64,000 nt of DNA from Anarhynchus alexandrinus. Lineage: Eukaryota; Chordata; Aves; Charadriiformes; Charadriidae. The notes below the pieces were generated by a model. That model saw nothing but the letters and a program-made list of their open reading frames with translations. It did no database searches and had not been told where the DNA came from. A program made the position numbers and the translations under genes. The stretch spans positions 1,505,045 through 1,569,044 of the forward strand of contig VUYV01000214.1 of NCBI GenBank assembly GCA_008711295.1, in the 5' to 3' direction. This document shows, piece by piece, positions 1 to 13,600 of this stretch. Every line of letters begins with the position of its first letter. The stretch's first letter is position 1.

Positions 1-3000
1 CAAATGGACAAGGTGAGGTTGTAGGAACAGTGATTTTCATTGAAGACTTGCAGTCCAATTTCACAGAACTAATTAATGAGAAACGTCAAAATAAAAATAG
101 CGGGCTATAAAAGGTAGTCAGAGGAAAGAGTAAGATGATGATGAAAACAATCATGCAGGGCACGCAAAAGTGAACAGATGATGGGATGGGAGAGGAGGGG
201 GTTTTAAGCAAGCGATCTTTTGTCAGCAAAAGCAGAGAATATAAAACTAGAGAATATCATGGGATCATCAGAATGGCAGCTGGATGTCCTTATCATTCAT
301 AAATATAACAGCTTTTAAAAGGGTGGAAAAAACCTAAATGAATAACCGTTCCTCTTTTTTAATAAAGCATCTGATTTTCACATTCAGAGGTTTCATAATA
401 CCCTTTGGCAAATAAGTACGAATGGGTTCAGTTTTCATGTCTGCACTTCAGAATGAAAAAAAGGGTCAGAAATGAGTTGCATTTTTCCTCTTCTCATTTA
501 AAAGAATTGGTATTTTGACTTGTAAGGAGCCAAGTGCAGTTCACGTGCTTAGTTTCCTCTGTGCTGCACATAAAAACAGGAAAAGCCAGCCTTTTGGCTG
601 TGCTTCTTTTTATTGTTGGTTGTTTGACATGTTTTTCTATTACAATTCACAGCAGGGAGCGTTTATCTCTGTTATGAAAACCAGTTGGCCCATTGTTAGG
701 AAAGAAAGCTGCACTTCCCCAATAGGAAGTCAAGTGTCTCTACAGTGTTGTAGAAAGGCATTCTGCAGTTGAAGTCAACATGTGTCAGTGCTAGGAGGCT
801 ACGCGCACGCAGCACTAGTGCTCCTCTCTTTGATTAGAACAAGCAAGTTTCCCCTTGTGCACGTTGGGAAATGGTGGCATGCACAGCGGGCAGTGGCAAA
901 TCCAGGAATACTCTCACTCCCTGCCCATAAGAGATGGGGGGAGGTTTTGGTAACGGTGCCTTTTGTGCAACATTCGCTAGCAGGAGCTTTGAGGTTCCTT
1001 TCTTTCTTTTCCCGATGTTGGTTATTTTGAAGGAGGTGCTCAGCCACTCTCTGAGAAATGTTGGCTCTGTTCAATTAAAAAATGCAAATATTGCACCTTA
1101 AGTTTTTTCCTACTTCTTCTTTTCTTCCAAAACAGTAGGAAATAGATCTTTATATAGCTTTCTGTTTTATTCATATTCTTTTTTTTTTTACAGCCCTAAC
1201 ACTGAGAGGTCACTTTGCCATTTTTTTTCCCCAACCACAAATTCCTTAAACATTCGTATCTGATAGTGCCCAATTATTCATGTGGGCATTTCTTAGAATT
1301 TACCTTCCTGTTCAGCAAACATGGTAAATATGGTGTTTAGCTCAAAGGTGTAAGTGTGACAGTTCAAAATTAAGCCAGTTTGCTTCTACCAGTCAGTCTT
1401 CCGGCCAGTGCTTTGGTGACATTACATCTTTGAGAAGACCTATTAGTTACATTCAGTCCAGGTTGAATAGATGTGACTTCATCTGTCTAGATCAAATAAT
1501 TAAATGTGTTCTAAATATCATCCAAATCATTCATCAAGGACAGAAAGCTCAGTCAGTGTGATATTTCAAAAAGGGCATTAGTCAGAACTCAGTAGCTACT
1601 CTTTTCAGTAAAATTCAGATCTGAAGTCAAACTTTGTGTTTGCATAATGCTATTGTCAAAATCTGAATCCAGAACAGGGAAAATCAGATCTTCGTCTTGA
1701 TATATGTTGTGTGACTCGTTCAAAATACATAATTTAATTACTCTACTTTCTTTTTAAGTCGTTACACACAGTTTATTCGTTAGTTATAGTTTGTTTATTT
1801 ATTGGATTAATCAAAATATTGTGTAATCCTGTATTTATTATTATTAATAGTCCTCTTGGATGAGTGTTTGTTATTATACATGCGTTACAAGCTAATAACA
1901 ATAGCTTTAGGACCAGAAAGCAAAACAAAGATAAAACATAACTGAATTCTCACCTTTTAAACTGCTAGTACAATGCTTTGTTTTGTGCACTTGCCTTTTG
2001 GGCTCAGTTTGACCTTTGCAAACTATGTATGTAGGAGACCAGACTCAAGAGTCAGACTCGAGAGTTCATATTCTAGCATCTGCCTTGTGGGCTGTAATTT
2101 TTTTGTTACAGCCTGATTTTCACTGGCTCTTCAATGGATACGAAACAATTGTTTTAGTGCAAGGTATTTAATGTGCTGTCAATTGACTTTGAAATTTGCA
2201 CTGTTCCTTACTGCTTTTTTTCTGTTATTAAGTCCTTAAAAATTCAGTGTACTAGATTAAATCTGTGGGAAAAATATTTATACCAAGAGATCTTACAAAG
2301 ATAAAAAGCTCACTGAATATAGCTCTTTAGTTCTTATGCTTATGTAAATACAGGCAAAACAGCAGTACAAGAAAAATAATTGGTTTTAAGTAAAAAATAC
2401 AAAGCAAACAAATTCCAAATAGTGGGGTATTTTTGAGTTTGTTTTTGTTTCCCTAAGATTTTAGAATTCCATATAGCAAGGAGTATAGACTTCCTCGTCA
2501 AACTGTATTAAAAGTCCAAAGTGTATCAGACTTGAATTCCTCTGTTTCTGGTTATTTTTATCTGAAATTATGCAGAACTTTGTCCATGGGTAAATCATCT
2601 AACAGTATTAAAAGCTACAGATATCCAGCATTTCAAAAAGCAACTCACATACACTCCATTGTACAAAAATACAAAAAAATTTTGCACACTTTTGACTCGA
2701 TATACAGTATTATTTTAAATTTTATGTTCTTTTAATTGTGCAGTTTCTGCACAATTTCTTGTTTAAAAGCGTACATTGAGATAGAAGTGACTAATGTTAG
2801 GGACTGAAGTACTCCTATCAATAACTCTCTGAATTAAAATAGAAGAGAAAAAGACCTATAAATCTTTGGAATATTTAAATGGTGAAAGCATATTTGGGGA
2901 CTGTATCAACACAAATCACATTGTAAGTCTAAAACGTTATGATTTACCTCTTTTAATCAGGGGGTATAATCAATCCAAAGGGTTCAGCACTTTCCAGGAG

Positions 3001-3665
3001 AAGAAACTCATTCCCTGGCAATGGATAAATTTCAAAAACATTTTGAAAGGGAGATCAAAGTAATTTTGCTGCCTTGCTAGGTTTGCATCCATTAGCAGAG
3101 GTTACTTATAAAGAGCAAATACTTGCATTTGAAAGGGAGTAGACTGTCCCAGGTATAAGGTGTCTCCAAAAACGTCCCCCACAGAGAAATACCAAAGATA
3201 TCATTCTTTACCTCTCATTTCAAGTGATACTAGTCTGTATACTAAATCATATAATCCTAAAAGGTATTTTAGGAAGAAAGTATAAATATTTCTGGCAAGG
3301 TCACTTAGTCTGTTTGCTTACTATCTGCTACCTCCTTCTGAGACTGCTTTTTTCCTTGACATGAAAAAATGAATGGTTCTCCAGACATCACTAGATTCTT
3401 CCGTCTTCTTAGAAGCATCTCTGGGAAGGAGCTAAAAATGCTGCTGGAGCCAACAATAAAATTCTCATGGACTTCAGCAGCCAAGTAGTTCATACAAGAC
3501 TGAAATGAGAACGCTTTTTGAAAAAAAATCCATAATAATCGTGAAATGTCATTACACATATTTCACTAGAGCTTGAAAAATAAAGAGGATCCTTTTGAAG
3601 ATAAGGGTTAATAAAAAACAAATTATTGGTGTCATTATGAGGGACAACTGGGTGACATTTCACTA
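1..3665. other. AT-rich intron-like DNA, no gene seen
   Basis: This is short-ORF background with poly-T/A runs and a small near-palindromic repeat (AGACTCAAGAGTCAGACTCGAGAG-like, about 2040-2066). I see no exon or recognisable repeat. By position it would be part of intron 11 of the channel gene if that gene extends upstream. Confidence 0.6.
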
Positions 3666-3846
3666 ACAGACACAATCATTGATAACTGTTTTCTGTCTCT
3701 CAAATCTGTTAAACATCTTCCCATTTTGGAAAAAAAAAAAAAAAACTACGGTATCNACAGACACAATCATTGATAACTGTTTTCTGTCTCTCAAATCTGT
3801 TAAACATCTTCCCATTTTGGAAAAAAAAAAAAAAATCTGCTGTATC
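3666..3846. repeat. 90-bp direct duplication flanking a single-N join
   Basis: Copy 1 is 3666-3755 and copy 2 is 3757-3846, separated only by N at 3756. Both start ACAGACACAATCATTGATAA and end in a run of 14-15 A followed by a noisy CTACGGTATC or TCTGCTGTATC. They differ only after the homopolymer. This is what two contig ends look like when they overlap but were joined by a placeholder N instead of merged, so the true genome probably has one copy. Open frames here, including the near-identical ones on both strands, are artefacts. Confidence 0.85.
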
Positions 3847-4144
3847 ACATATAACAAAACTCAGCTATAACAGGCTAACTATAGATGCCTTTAACAGGCC
3901 CAGAGTTGATCTTCAGCCTTCAGTTTGTACAATTGTTCACCTACATACATTTTCATTGTTGGTTTTGCGTGCTGTGTTAACTGCGCATTAAAATTGACTG
4001 TCCTAACAGACTTTTTAATAAAAGCTCCAGTAAAGCTTCTCACGAGTAAACCTAATCCCTCCCATATTTGTCTAATTTGGTTACATCTGCCTTCTTACTA
4101 TGATTATTTTTTGTAATGCAATAGCATCTATAGATCTCATGCAA

Positions 4145-4340
4145 GATCAGGGGCTTGCTGTGCTAGACACTGTATAAATAGAAAATGACAGACAGTCCCT
4201 ATCCCTAAAGCGCTCCTAGTCTAAATAGACCCAGTAGGAAAGGAAGCAGAAGCATGGAGCACTGAAGTGATTTCGCCTGAGGTCACACCACAGTTCGTTA
4301 GTAGGTTTGGAGAAAAAGTTGGTCTTTCTGCTGTCCTTCC
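4145..4340 (+). mobile_element. Ancient L3/CR1-like LINE 3' remnant
   Basis: Several blocks in order match the 3' end of the old amniote L3/CR1 LINE: GATCAGGGGCTTGCTGTGCT with AGACACTGTATAAA, then GACAGTCCCTATCCCTAAAG, then CTCCTAGTCTAAATAGAC, and after a gap GCCTGAGGTCACACCACAG. The family pattern is GATCAGGGCCCCATTGTGCT, AGACAGTCCCTGCCCC, CAGTCTAAATAGAC and GCCCAAGGTCACACAG. Divergence is high and there are indels, as expected for a copy older than birds. Identification is from remembered consensus sequence. Confidence 0.8.
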
Positions 4341-7300
4341 AAAATGTCTTACATACACCTCTCATATGGTGATTGAAATTTTCTTAAACATTTACAGTTG
4401 TAATTTTGCTCTTACTTGGATTTGCGTGTCGTGTGCTGGTGATTTGCTTGCCACAAAGCTGATCCTTGCTCTTGTCTATTAATGTTAAACTGTAAGAGGG
4501 ACATCAGTTTTGTCATAAAAATCCAGCTTCATCAAAAGGGAAGCATTTCTTTTGTAAATTACTGTTTCTTATAGATAATCCTTTGCCACTGCTGGTGCCT
4601 GATGCACAATTTACAGATTGTGCTGCTGAGTGAGCTCTTCCTCCTTCTATCCTTGCTTTAAATTCACTGCATTCATATGTGGCCAGTGGTACTGTTTTGG
4701 TCAGGTAGAAAAGCAAATTGTTTTAGGATGTCCTGAATTGTGATAGACCTGAATGTGTCTAATTTGCCGTGCTAATTGAATTCATTTGTATTACCTGATT
4801 TTGAAACTTCTTCAATATCCCTTAACATCCCCAGTAAGGTTATGTTGTTCACAGGTAGAATTTCATTCATTATTTTGTTGGTTCTCTAAAAGAATTCTAG
4901 TCAGGAATTAAGGAGAGCACTATTTTTTTACTGTGATCAGGTAGTGTGTTGCAATGATACAGCACAGACTGTAGATAATTTTGCCTGTGTCTAATGATGA
5001 TTTTCAGCACGTTTACGTGATATTGGAATACAGCTTGCCAGCCTGCTGGGCCTCTGGTATTATTATTATCTGATAACTGGAGGTTAAGTACCAAAGATTT
5101 TCAGAACTTGAGCAACCTGACCTAACTTAACGTTAGCCCTGTACTAACAAGGGATTGAATTGTATTTCCAACCTGGATGAGTGTATGATTCTGTTTTCAG
5201 TGGTGACTAAGCCACTTCATTCTCACACTTTTTTTATAGCTTTGGCAGAACATCGTCTAATTCTGAGGGAGTTTAATGTTACCCATTCTTTCAACACAGC
5301 ATCTACAAGCAGCTTAATCCACATTTTTACTTTGCCCTTTTTGTCTATAAAGAATGCCTGAGAGAGAGCTGCAAACTCAAGGCAAGTCCTTCAGCTTCAC
5401 TTGCTGGGTAGACCCACATCTTCTTTTCTTTGGCAATTGAGAGAAAGCACTGAGACTGGCTCACATTTATGAGTTCTGGTAGGCTTACCAATGTTCCTCA
5501 CCTTGTCTTGAGGGACTTGAAAACACGTTGCATAAGAGGTGCCATACCTATGTATTTATAAGCCTGGCATAGAGGGAGATGGCATGCTGTCTTCCAGTTG
5601 CAGTTCTTCCCGTTCATTTGCTTATGAGATGATGTTGCTGGCATGGCAACTTTCCATGCGAGCAGGAAGTTTCCTGTTGAAAAACTTCAGAACATTTTCT
5701 TTAGAAACACTTCTGTCACTACCATGTATTTTGTTCTCTTTTTTTCCCTCTTTCATTCTTTATTATCAAGAAAGCTTGCATGAAAAGGAGACCTTTTTTA
5801 TCAAAAAGTTCATCTTTGGTTCCCCACCTGAAGCCCTTAATTGTGTCCACAATGGCCATTTGTGAAGTCTCACACAGATGAATATGGGTTCAGGTGAGCA
5901 ACAAGCAGTGGGAGCAGATGGAATCCCAGGAAACAAAGATACCATTCTCATGCAAATCTGTCTCCAAATAGAAGGAAAAGAAAATATATTCAATGGGAAC
6001 ACTCCTTTAGTGAAACCTTATGATCAAGAAGTCAAAGGCACAAAAGTCAGAAGTTTCAGCAGTAGCGTTTCCACATCAGCTCTAAACTTGCCTCTCTTGT
6101 TGCATTTTTCATGGCACTTTTAGCTTTTGTGTCTATCTCCTAACCTGATTTGCTACTGTGGATCTGACCCTTAAGGCCTGAGGAAGTTACAAGTTTATAT
6201 TCTAGATTTCTGACACAAATCCATCTTTGTTTAGCACCGTTGCTTAATTTTGCAAAATATGAGCACGTGTATGTAAAAAAAAACCAACCTGAAGTTTCTC
6301 TGGGAACTCCCAGTTGAGCTGTCTGAATTCTGCAGGTCTAAAAAACATCTACAGTTATATTGCATGAATAGAAAGCTTTTGTACTAAGTTTCTTCTTCAG
6401 TGCTTTTGGCTTTTTATATGGTGGGAAAGTATATAATCTGTAGTTCATTGCCACTTTTGTTGTTCGTTTAGTTTGAGTTCAGCTTCTTGGACAAAAGTAA
6501 GGCATCTAAGGGCAGAGGCAACCTAAAGTAGCCAAGAATATTGGGAAAGTTGCACAAACGTTTACCTTAATTGCCAGCCTGTCAGTTTGGTACAAAGTTT
6601 ACTTTTACATTGAATTTCCCATGTGCACATTGGTTCAGACATTTCAAAAACAAAGTTTTCAATTTTCTTGGGGCTGACTCTGCAGTGTACTACTATGTGC
6701 GAAGAAAGGCACACCCGTGGTTGCTGCAGGTTTTCCTTCAGAGTTGAAGCTGGTTAGTAGTTGAACTATGTGGCAGGTCCATCTTTAAATGTTTCAGTCT
6801 CCCACCTTTGTTAGTTCAACCCAGGCAGTTAATTTTCCCACCGCTTTTCTTCAGCTGTAAGAACGGGCAGTCTATTTGGTTTAGGATTATTTTAATGGCT
6901 GTGCAGTGACCCAGATTTTAAATTAATAAAATAACTGAAGCTTCTGTACTGTAATGCTATTTTACTGCACTGTATTTTCTTTACATGAAAAAAACAAAAA
7001 TTGCAGTTACCTGAAATTTATTGCAAAAGGCAAGCTAATTGAAGTAAAGGAGACTGTATTAATGAATACATTGTAACGTGTGAACTTTCTCCATTCTCTG
7101 CTGAATATAGTGCAGTAGGTAATATCTGAATATATTTTCACTCATTCTGAAAACTCAAGCAATCCTATTATAATGCATATGCATAGAGGCTTCCGTTGAG
7201 TTTGTGAAGGTACATAGCATATGGCATTTCCTAATCTTTCTTGATTGATGCTACCACCCTAATATTATTTTTTAGAAATTTATCAATAATTTTTATTTCT

Positions 7301-8209
7301 GGAATGTCTTTGTTGTTGTTCAATAAACAAACAAACAAAAAATACCCTAACAGGAATGACACAGTGGCATCTTATCCTTGTTTTAAGACTTCAGTTGTAA
7401 AACTGTTATATGGGCCAACACCAGAAGAGGTGCCGACACATACTATATAACAAACTTTTCTACCAGCTGTTTTCACTCCCCTTCCCCAGCTTCTGTGCCT
7501 GGATTTTCTCCAAATATTTTTTGTGTCTTCCCCATTGCTGGTTCCTCATCCCAGTCTATCCTCTCTACCTCAGACTTGGTCTAGTTTACTTTGTCAGAGG
7601 GCTCTAGTCCCTCCTTCCTAACCCTACACCTCTCTCTCTTTATGTCTTCACAGTCTCCTGACAGAGACTCATCCCCACTCTGTATTTCCCAGGGGCATAA
7701 ATATAACAAAACAAATGAACAAACAAACAAAATCCCCTAACATCTATTGGGGGGGTGCGTGCAGGAAATAGGTAGGCTTCATATAGCCCAAATCAGAAGT
7801 GAATAAACATTTATTGCTGAATACGCCATTGTCTTTTCTCTTTCCTGGCTTACCAGACTCCATTGTATTGGAAAACAGGGAACTTTATGTAGAGATCTGT
7901 TATTTAGAGACCTGTCTTAAAATTGAGCAATATAAGTGTGATTTCTGGTGTTCTTGATTCCTTTGTTTGAAGGAACTATTGAGATGACCCTTAGATTGCT
8001 GTGTTTAGAGGTGACACATGAACTACAAGAAAATAGTATTAAATCTGAAAAGAACAAAAATATGCCCCCTCCAAAAAAAAGATGTTGTAAAATTGACATG
8101 AGCCCAATACTTATTGAGCTGCTGACATGTGAATGCGAGGAAGAAAAACTATTTCCATCTGCTAGGCAACATGCTAATGGTGTGAGGGGAAAAAGTATTT
8201 GGGTGTATG

Positions 8210-8521
8210 TAAAAGATTCACGCGGATTAGAAAATCGCTGGTGCAAATTCCTAAACTTGAGTCTATGCCCACAGACCATGAATTTCTCGGTGCTGTTCCC
8301 CTGGCACCCATTATCTGAAACATCCACTCGCCGCTGGGCGTCTGCACCACTAACACCTTTGAAGGGAGATTAGCAACCAGATGTGAGGAATTTCTGCAGA
8401 GAAGACCTGCAGAGAAGACTAGGGAACAAGCTTCGGCAACTGGTATTTGGAGATGGTGGAGGCCGGCCAACGCGAACAGGGCAGGGAGCAGGAGCGGCAG
8501 ATGTAAGGCGAGGAGTGTACT
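8210..8521. other. CpG-enriched block in AT-rich DNA
   Basis: Roughly fourteen CpGs fall in about 300 bp (CACGCGG, ACTCGCCGCTGGGCG, GGCCGGCCAACGCG, GAGCGGC, AGGCGAGG), against very few in the neighbouring kilobases. It contains a perfect 2 x 13-bp tandem repeat (CTGCAGAGAAGAC) at 8394-8419. Open frames overlap on both strands (7948-8373 +, 7917-8327 -, 8174-8566 -); I recognise none of the proteins, and frames open on both strands fit local GC composition better than coding. It could be an enhancer or small CpG island, or part of an unrecognised repeat. Confidence 0.4.
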
Positions 8522-11079
8522 CTCATGGGAGCTGGGACCCAGCCAGGTGGAACAAAATGCTGCCATTTAGGTGTGAGGTTTGCTAAAGAGGTGTCTGCAG
8601 GTATGCTGAGCACGTGGTAAAACTAAGTGTGAGCTAGTAAGGATTCAAGCTCACCTGACCATAGGTCTTTTGGTGGGGAAGTAGAGAAGGGGAGGGACGG
8701 ACACAGCTTTTCATGAAGACACACAGGGTTTCTCCCTGTACACCGCCTAGGAAAACTGTTGATATTATGCGTATGATTTGGGGGCTGTTTGGAACCTTCC
8801 TGAGGCAAAATTACTGACATTAAAGGGACTTTTGTGCAAGCACAAATGGTGGTGCAGAACAGGGCTCTTACTCAGCTACTCAGGAGGCTTCCATGGTGGG
8901 TGGTAAGCCATTGGGAGTCGCCAGATGGCTGCCGAGCTTGTGATTAAGGTGTTGGGACACCCTAAGGAGTATGTTCGAAAATATATCTTGGACCACACAT
9001 CATTCTGAATACGGCATTAATTTTCTGTTTTGTGAGTAGTCAGATTTATTAACAATTTGTATACTTGAAGCTCTGTGTGCTGGGCAACACACCCTGCTCT
9101 CATTATTGTTAATGGCAATAGGAAATATGCACATAACCCCCCGTGTACTGCCTAGGCAATTTGCCTCTAACAGTATAAGTTTCTAAAAAACAAAATTAAA
9201 TCATATATGTAAGAAAAGAAAATGCTTACATCTCGACTTTATTTCAGCTTAAACCTCAGTGTTTAAAAAAATGTTAAACTACTTGGTATTAATCAAATCA
9301 AGCTGGTTAAATTTTCCTTTTAGCTATCTGAAATGGAACCCTGCTTTATAGCTTGAAATACTGTTTTTTAGGATGATAAAATTGTGAGAACCTTTGACTG
9401 ATCTGTAGTAAAATATTTTACTGCAATTTCATTTGCCTGAACAAATATTTTTAGAACATTAACAGAAATGTATGGCATATATTTCAAAGCCTATCGTATA
9501 ATTTCATGTACAAATATTTATATACATGGTCCCAGGGAAGTTAAAAATGTAATGTTTTTATAGAAAATATACAATACAGTGTATACTCCCCACACAGTAT
9601 ATAGTATCTAAAATGGGAGAAGAGAGAATTTTCTTTCAGTATCTCCAAGAAAATAGCTTTCATTTAAAATGCAGCTGAAAAATGTTAACAAACAGAAATT
9701 TTATTTTGTAGTGCTGATAAACCAAGAAACCCAGACAAAGGACTAAGGAGGTGCTGTTCATGGATATTAGATAACATCACAGCGACTGCAACTGGAGGAA
9801 CTCTGTGTGTTACATGAGTAGCCTTTGCCTTTACTCACTAAATCTTCTGTCCCACACATAACCCATTCAAACCTATTGCTTTTCACAGCGAACAGTCATA
9901 GGCTGATACTCACTGGGTATTTGAGGGGAGGTTTGCAAAGCAAGTTGACCCCCGCTCCAAATCCTTGGTTCAAGCCTTCGCCCGGCTCTGGCTTGTGTTG
10001 TTAAAACCTAAACCTGAGTTTCAGCACCCCTGCCCCTCAGCCAGAAACTTGCCATCAGCCCTGAATACAGCACAAGGAGAGGAGTCCTACCTTACATTTG
10101 TACATATGTAATGTAAACATACTTAGATGAGTGAGCTTACAGACAGCCAGTTCAAGTACTTCACTCTCAAACCAGGACAGGCTGTTTTCACTGCTGATTT
10201 GCCCTCCTTTCCCTGCCAGATGCATTTACAAGACAACACTTTGTTCTCAAACCTGCCAAGCTTCACCTGTTTTTTCCCAAGCTGTGAAGTGCCTGTTGTA
10301 GCACGCAGAGTTACCGAGTTGAAGCAATAAGACAGACTGAGGCTGAGCCAATATAACAGCTCACTGCTACTGACGGGGACAAGTCCTGCTCCAGCTGCAC
10401 ACCTCTTTCTTCTGCTGATTATCGCGTGATCTTGTTCTGAACCAATTCAGATAGTTGTATCAGCCCAAGAGCAGTCTGACAAAACCTATGAAGTGTTTCG
10501 GCCAGGTCAGTGCAGTGAATTGGATTAATGAGCCTGAGGATGGGAGGGGCAACTGTTGGGTGAGAACCAGGCCATGATCAGAAGGGGAAAAAAAAATGAG
10601 ATAGTACTGCTCCTTTCTATTGTAGTAAAATGCCAGTTTGATTCAGCTAAAGCATTTAAACTTGTTGTCAAAGCAATTGTTTTACACCAGTGTTTAACTT
10701 TAGTCTTATTGTTTCTGCTTCAGATTTGAGGAAGTTCTGTGTCCCAACCATCATCTGTTTCCTTCAGCTGCAATATGAATTAATCTTATCCAAAACTAAT
10801 CCATCAGCTCCCTTTGCATTTGCATTGATGTTAACACCTCTATGAGCCCAAAGTGATAGATCTAGGATTTTGAACTAGAGCTGTGACACATGCCATTCTT
10901 AAAGGAAAAAAAGTTTTGGTAGAGCTTTAGCGTAACTCTAGCAGATGACTGAGAAGGAGCAGGACCATGACTATACGCAAAAACAGTAAGAACAATGTGT
11001 TAACAAAGCCAAGCATAAAAATTTGCTGTCCTTCCATCTTACAAGCCAATTAGATTGTACTAGTAGAGCATGTCATGGA

Positions 11080-11470
11080 GCAGCAAGGCCTGGCTGCTCC
11101 CTTAGGGAACACAAACTGGGATCCACTGGTGACTCGCGTGTGAGTAGTGCCCCTCACCAAGAGGGTGCAGACCCTCAGGGTCCACACAGAGGGCAGAGCT
11201 GGGAGAAAAAGATGGGTCCATTGAGAGCCATAGTCAAGGCAAGAGCCAGGTCCACATCCCAAAGGAAACAGGGCCAGAGACAGGACTGGGAACAAGGCTA
11301 CTATGTGGGTCCGAGGTTCATCCAGGAGATAGGACCAGAGACAAATGCACCTACAGCATAGCTTTGGCAGGGTCTGGGCTGAAATAGGGCAGGGGTGAGG
11401 GGAGGCCTAGATGAGGCTGGTCAGGGCCACTAAGGCCTCTTAGTGTCCTCAAGGCCCTGAAACAGTGATG
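11080..11470. other. GC- and purine-rich block with degenerate internal repeats
   Basis: GGGCCAGAGACAGGACTGGG and GATAGGACCAGAGACAAATG, together with CAAGAGCCAGGTCCACATCC, GCAGACCCTCAGGGTCCACA and GGGGTGAGGGGAGGCCTAGA, give a composition unlike the surroundings. Units such as CCAGAGACA recur. This looks like a decayed minisatellite or an unrecognised interspersed repeat. The 112-codon frame from 11023 (+) has no family I know. Confidence 0.35.
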
Positions 11471-13560
11471 GCCTTCATAAAATGGTGCTGATTAGGGCTA
11501 GTCAGACAGTTAGGAGGATTTTGCTATGTGCTAGCATTCTTTTCATTTAATTAATCAGTCTGGAAATGCACATTTGGACACAAAAAAACCTTTTGTCTCC
11601 AAACTTGGCAGGTGGACCCTGAACAGTGTGTACATATCTTGACAACTTTAACTGGTCTACATCTGAGCTACTGCAAACCACCTCTTCCTCCTTCTCCTCT
11701 CTGTCCCCCAGCACGCGCTGCTGTCACCTGCCCTGCAAAGCGGATTTTGCTCAGGGAACTAATCCAACAAAATATTTTTTTGTTTCTCCCCTCCAGGGTT
11801 AGTTTTCAGACAAACCAATGGCCTGACCTGACTCAGTGTACAGTTGTGAGGTTCTGGGGGCAAGCAGGCGGGGACATCTGCTGCCCACGCAGGGAGTAAG
11901 ACTGCCTCCCCTCAGGAACAGCATGGTCAGAGCTTGACCTAAGCTGATTTTGAAACACCCATCTGAATATGGCTTGTATTTTTAATATCCATTAATACCT
12001 ATTCAAAGATCCCTTGAAGTTGCAAGACAAAGGCTACTCTAATGCATTTTGTGACATTCAATGGTCTTTGGGTATGCTCCTGTGTTGTTTTATTTACCGA
12101 GCAGCTACGATTCTTTTTTTTGCAAATTGGTTCCTACTGTGTGACCAGGTCAAAAGCTGTCATCCATTGCAGTAAGAGCTGTTGCAGTTTTAATTCTGAT
12201 GCTGATATTTCTTTAACCTTGGTGTGTGTTTATTGATCATTAATCTAACCAACTGTTGGATTTTTATACAGGAATTACTGTAAATGTAAAAGTAATTCAA
12301 TGAGGTTAGTGTTCTTGCTAGGAATTTGAAAGCAGTGGAAGGAGATAGCCAAGGACTGGCCAGGACAAACATCAGTAGATACCAGGAGATACTCATATTT
12401 ACATGAAATCTATAGCGTTGGAGGTGAGGGGAACCTACTTCTAATTTTTCACAGGACTGCTCGAGGGTAACGCTAGGTTATTCCTAATGATTTCAAGATT
12501 TCAGATTGTGATTACTGCTGAGTTTCTTTTAAATCAGAACTGGACAGGCTAATCTGAATATACCTCTTACTAATGAGTTCAGGACTGTGACGTTGGGCAA
12601 AAGAAATAACCCTAAACACTTTGAGGATCATTAACTTTAATGTTTGCCTGGTGACGTAAGAATAGTCCAGGCCGTGTGTCTGGGCTTTACAGTGTATTTT
12701 TTTTTAGTACTGTGATGACTTTTATTGGGAAACATTAAAAGATTCAAAATTAGGAAGTGCTGCTATAATGCACACTTAAATCTTGTATGGAAAACATCTC
12801 AGTTTACTTGCCATCTCAGTTTTTCAATGGCAAATGTTAAGGGACAGAGCAAAGCCTGCATTAAATGAGCAGTTGCTGACGTTTTTAATGTATTTATGCT
12901 TCTTACATGGTGTGTCAGAGTAGTTGCTGGTTTGTTTATTTTCCCCCCATATAAGATATCAAGGCAATAGGTTTTGCTTCACAGACCCAGGATTATCCCA
13001 AATAGTGTTCATGATGCAGTCTGATTTTGTTCCTGAAGTCAGATATCTACACCTTTTTACATTCATTTTACTTTTTCAATACCCTGTAGAAATTTGGTTT
13101 CTCACAGATATATCTGTTTTTAATGTCCCTCCTTTAAAAATCCTGCATTTTGAGCATAGTCTTCTTTGAAAAGGTTAATTTAACCTCTGCTAATATTATA
13201 TGACTCTCTTAGTTATTAATGCAGTCAACTCAAACACAGTTTAGAGGGTACTGGCCTTGGAAGAACTTTCCAGGAGACCAATATATCAAATCAATTCTGA
13301 AGTCCCTTGACCTCAGGATAGAATTACAGGTTTATAATTTACTCAACACTTACATGACCCAGAGAACAAAGGATTGCCAAGTCAGTCAAAACTAAATTAC
13401 TCTTGACCTTAAATTAGTCATTTTCATGCTATTAAAACTATAGCTAAATCACTGTTGAGATTATTTTGCGCTTATAAATCAGGTTTGTATTTTTCCATAT
13501 TTATGCTCACAACCTAGAACTATACATATACTTTAATGCCTATTTAATTATCTTCTTCAG

Positions 13561-13600
13561 CTTAATTCATGGAAGTTTGGCTTAATTCATGGAAGTGTAT
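13561..13600. repeat. 20-bp tandem duplication (2 copies)
   Basis: CTTAATTCATGGAAGT occurs at 13561-13576 and 13581-13596 with a 20-bp period. It is a local slippage duplication. Confidence 0.9.

Noticed and set aside
3679..3870. Near-identical short frames on both sides of 3756 as a repeated gene
   Set aside because: They arise from the contig-join duplication and its poly-A runs.
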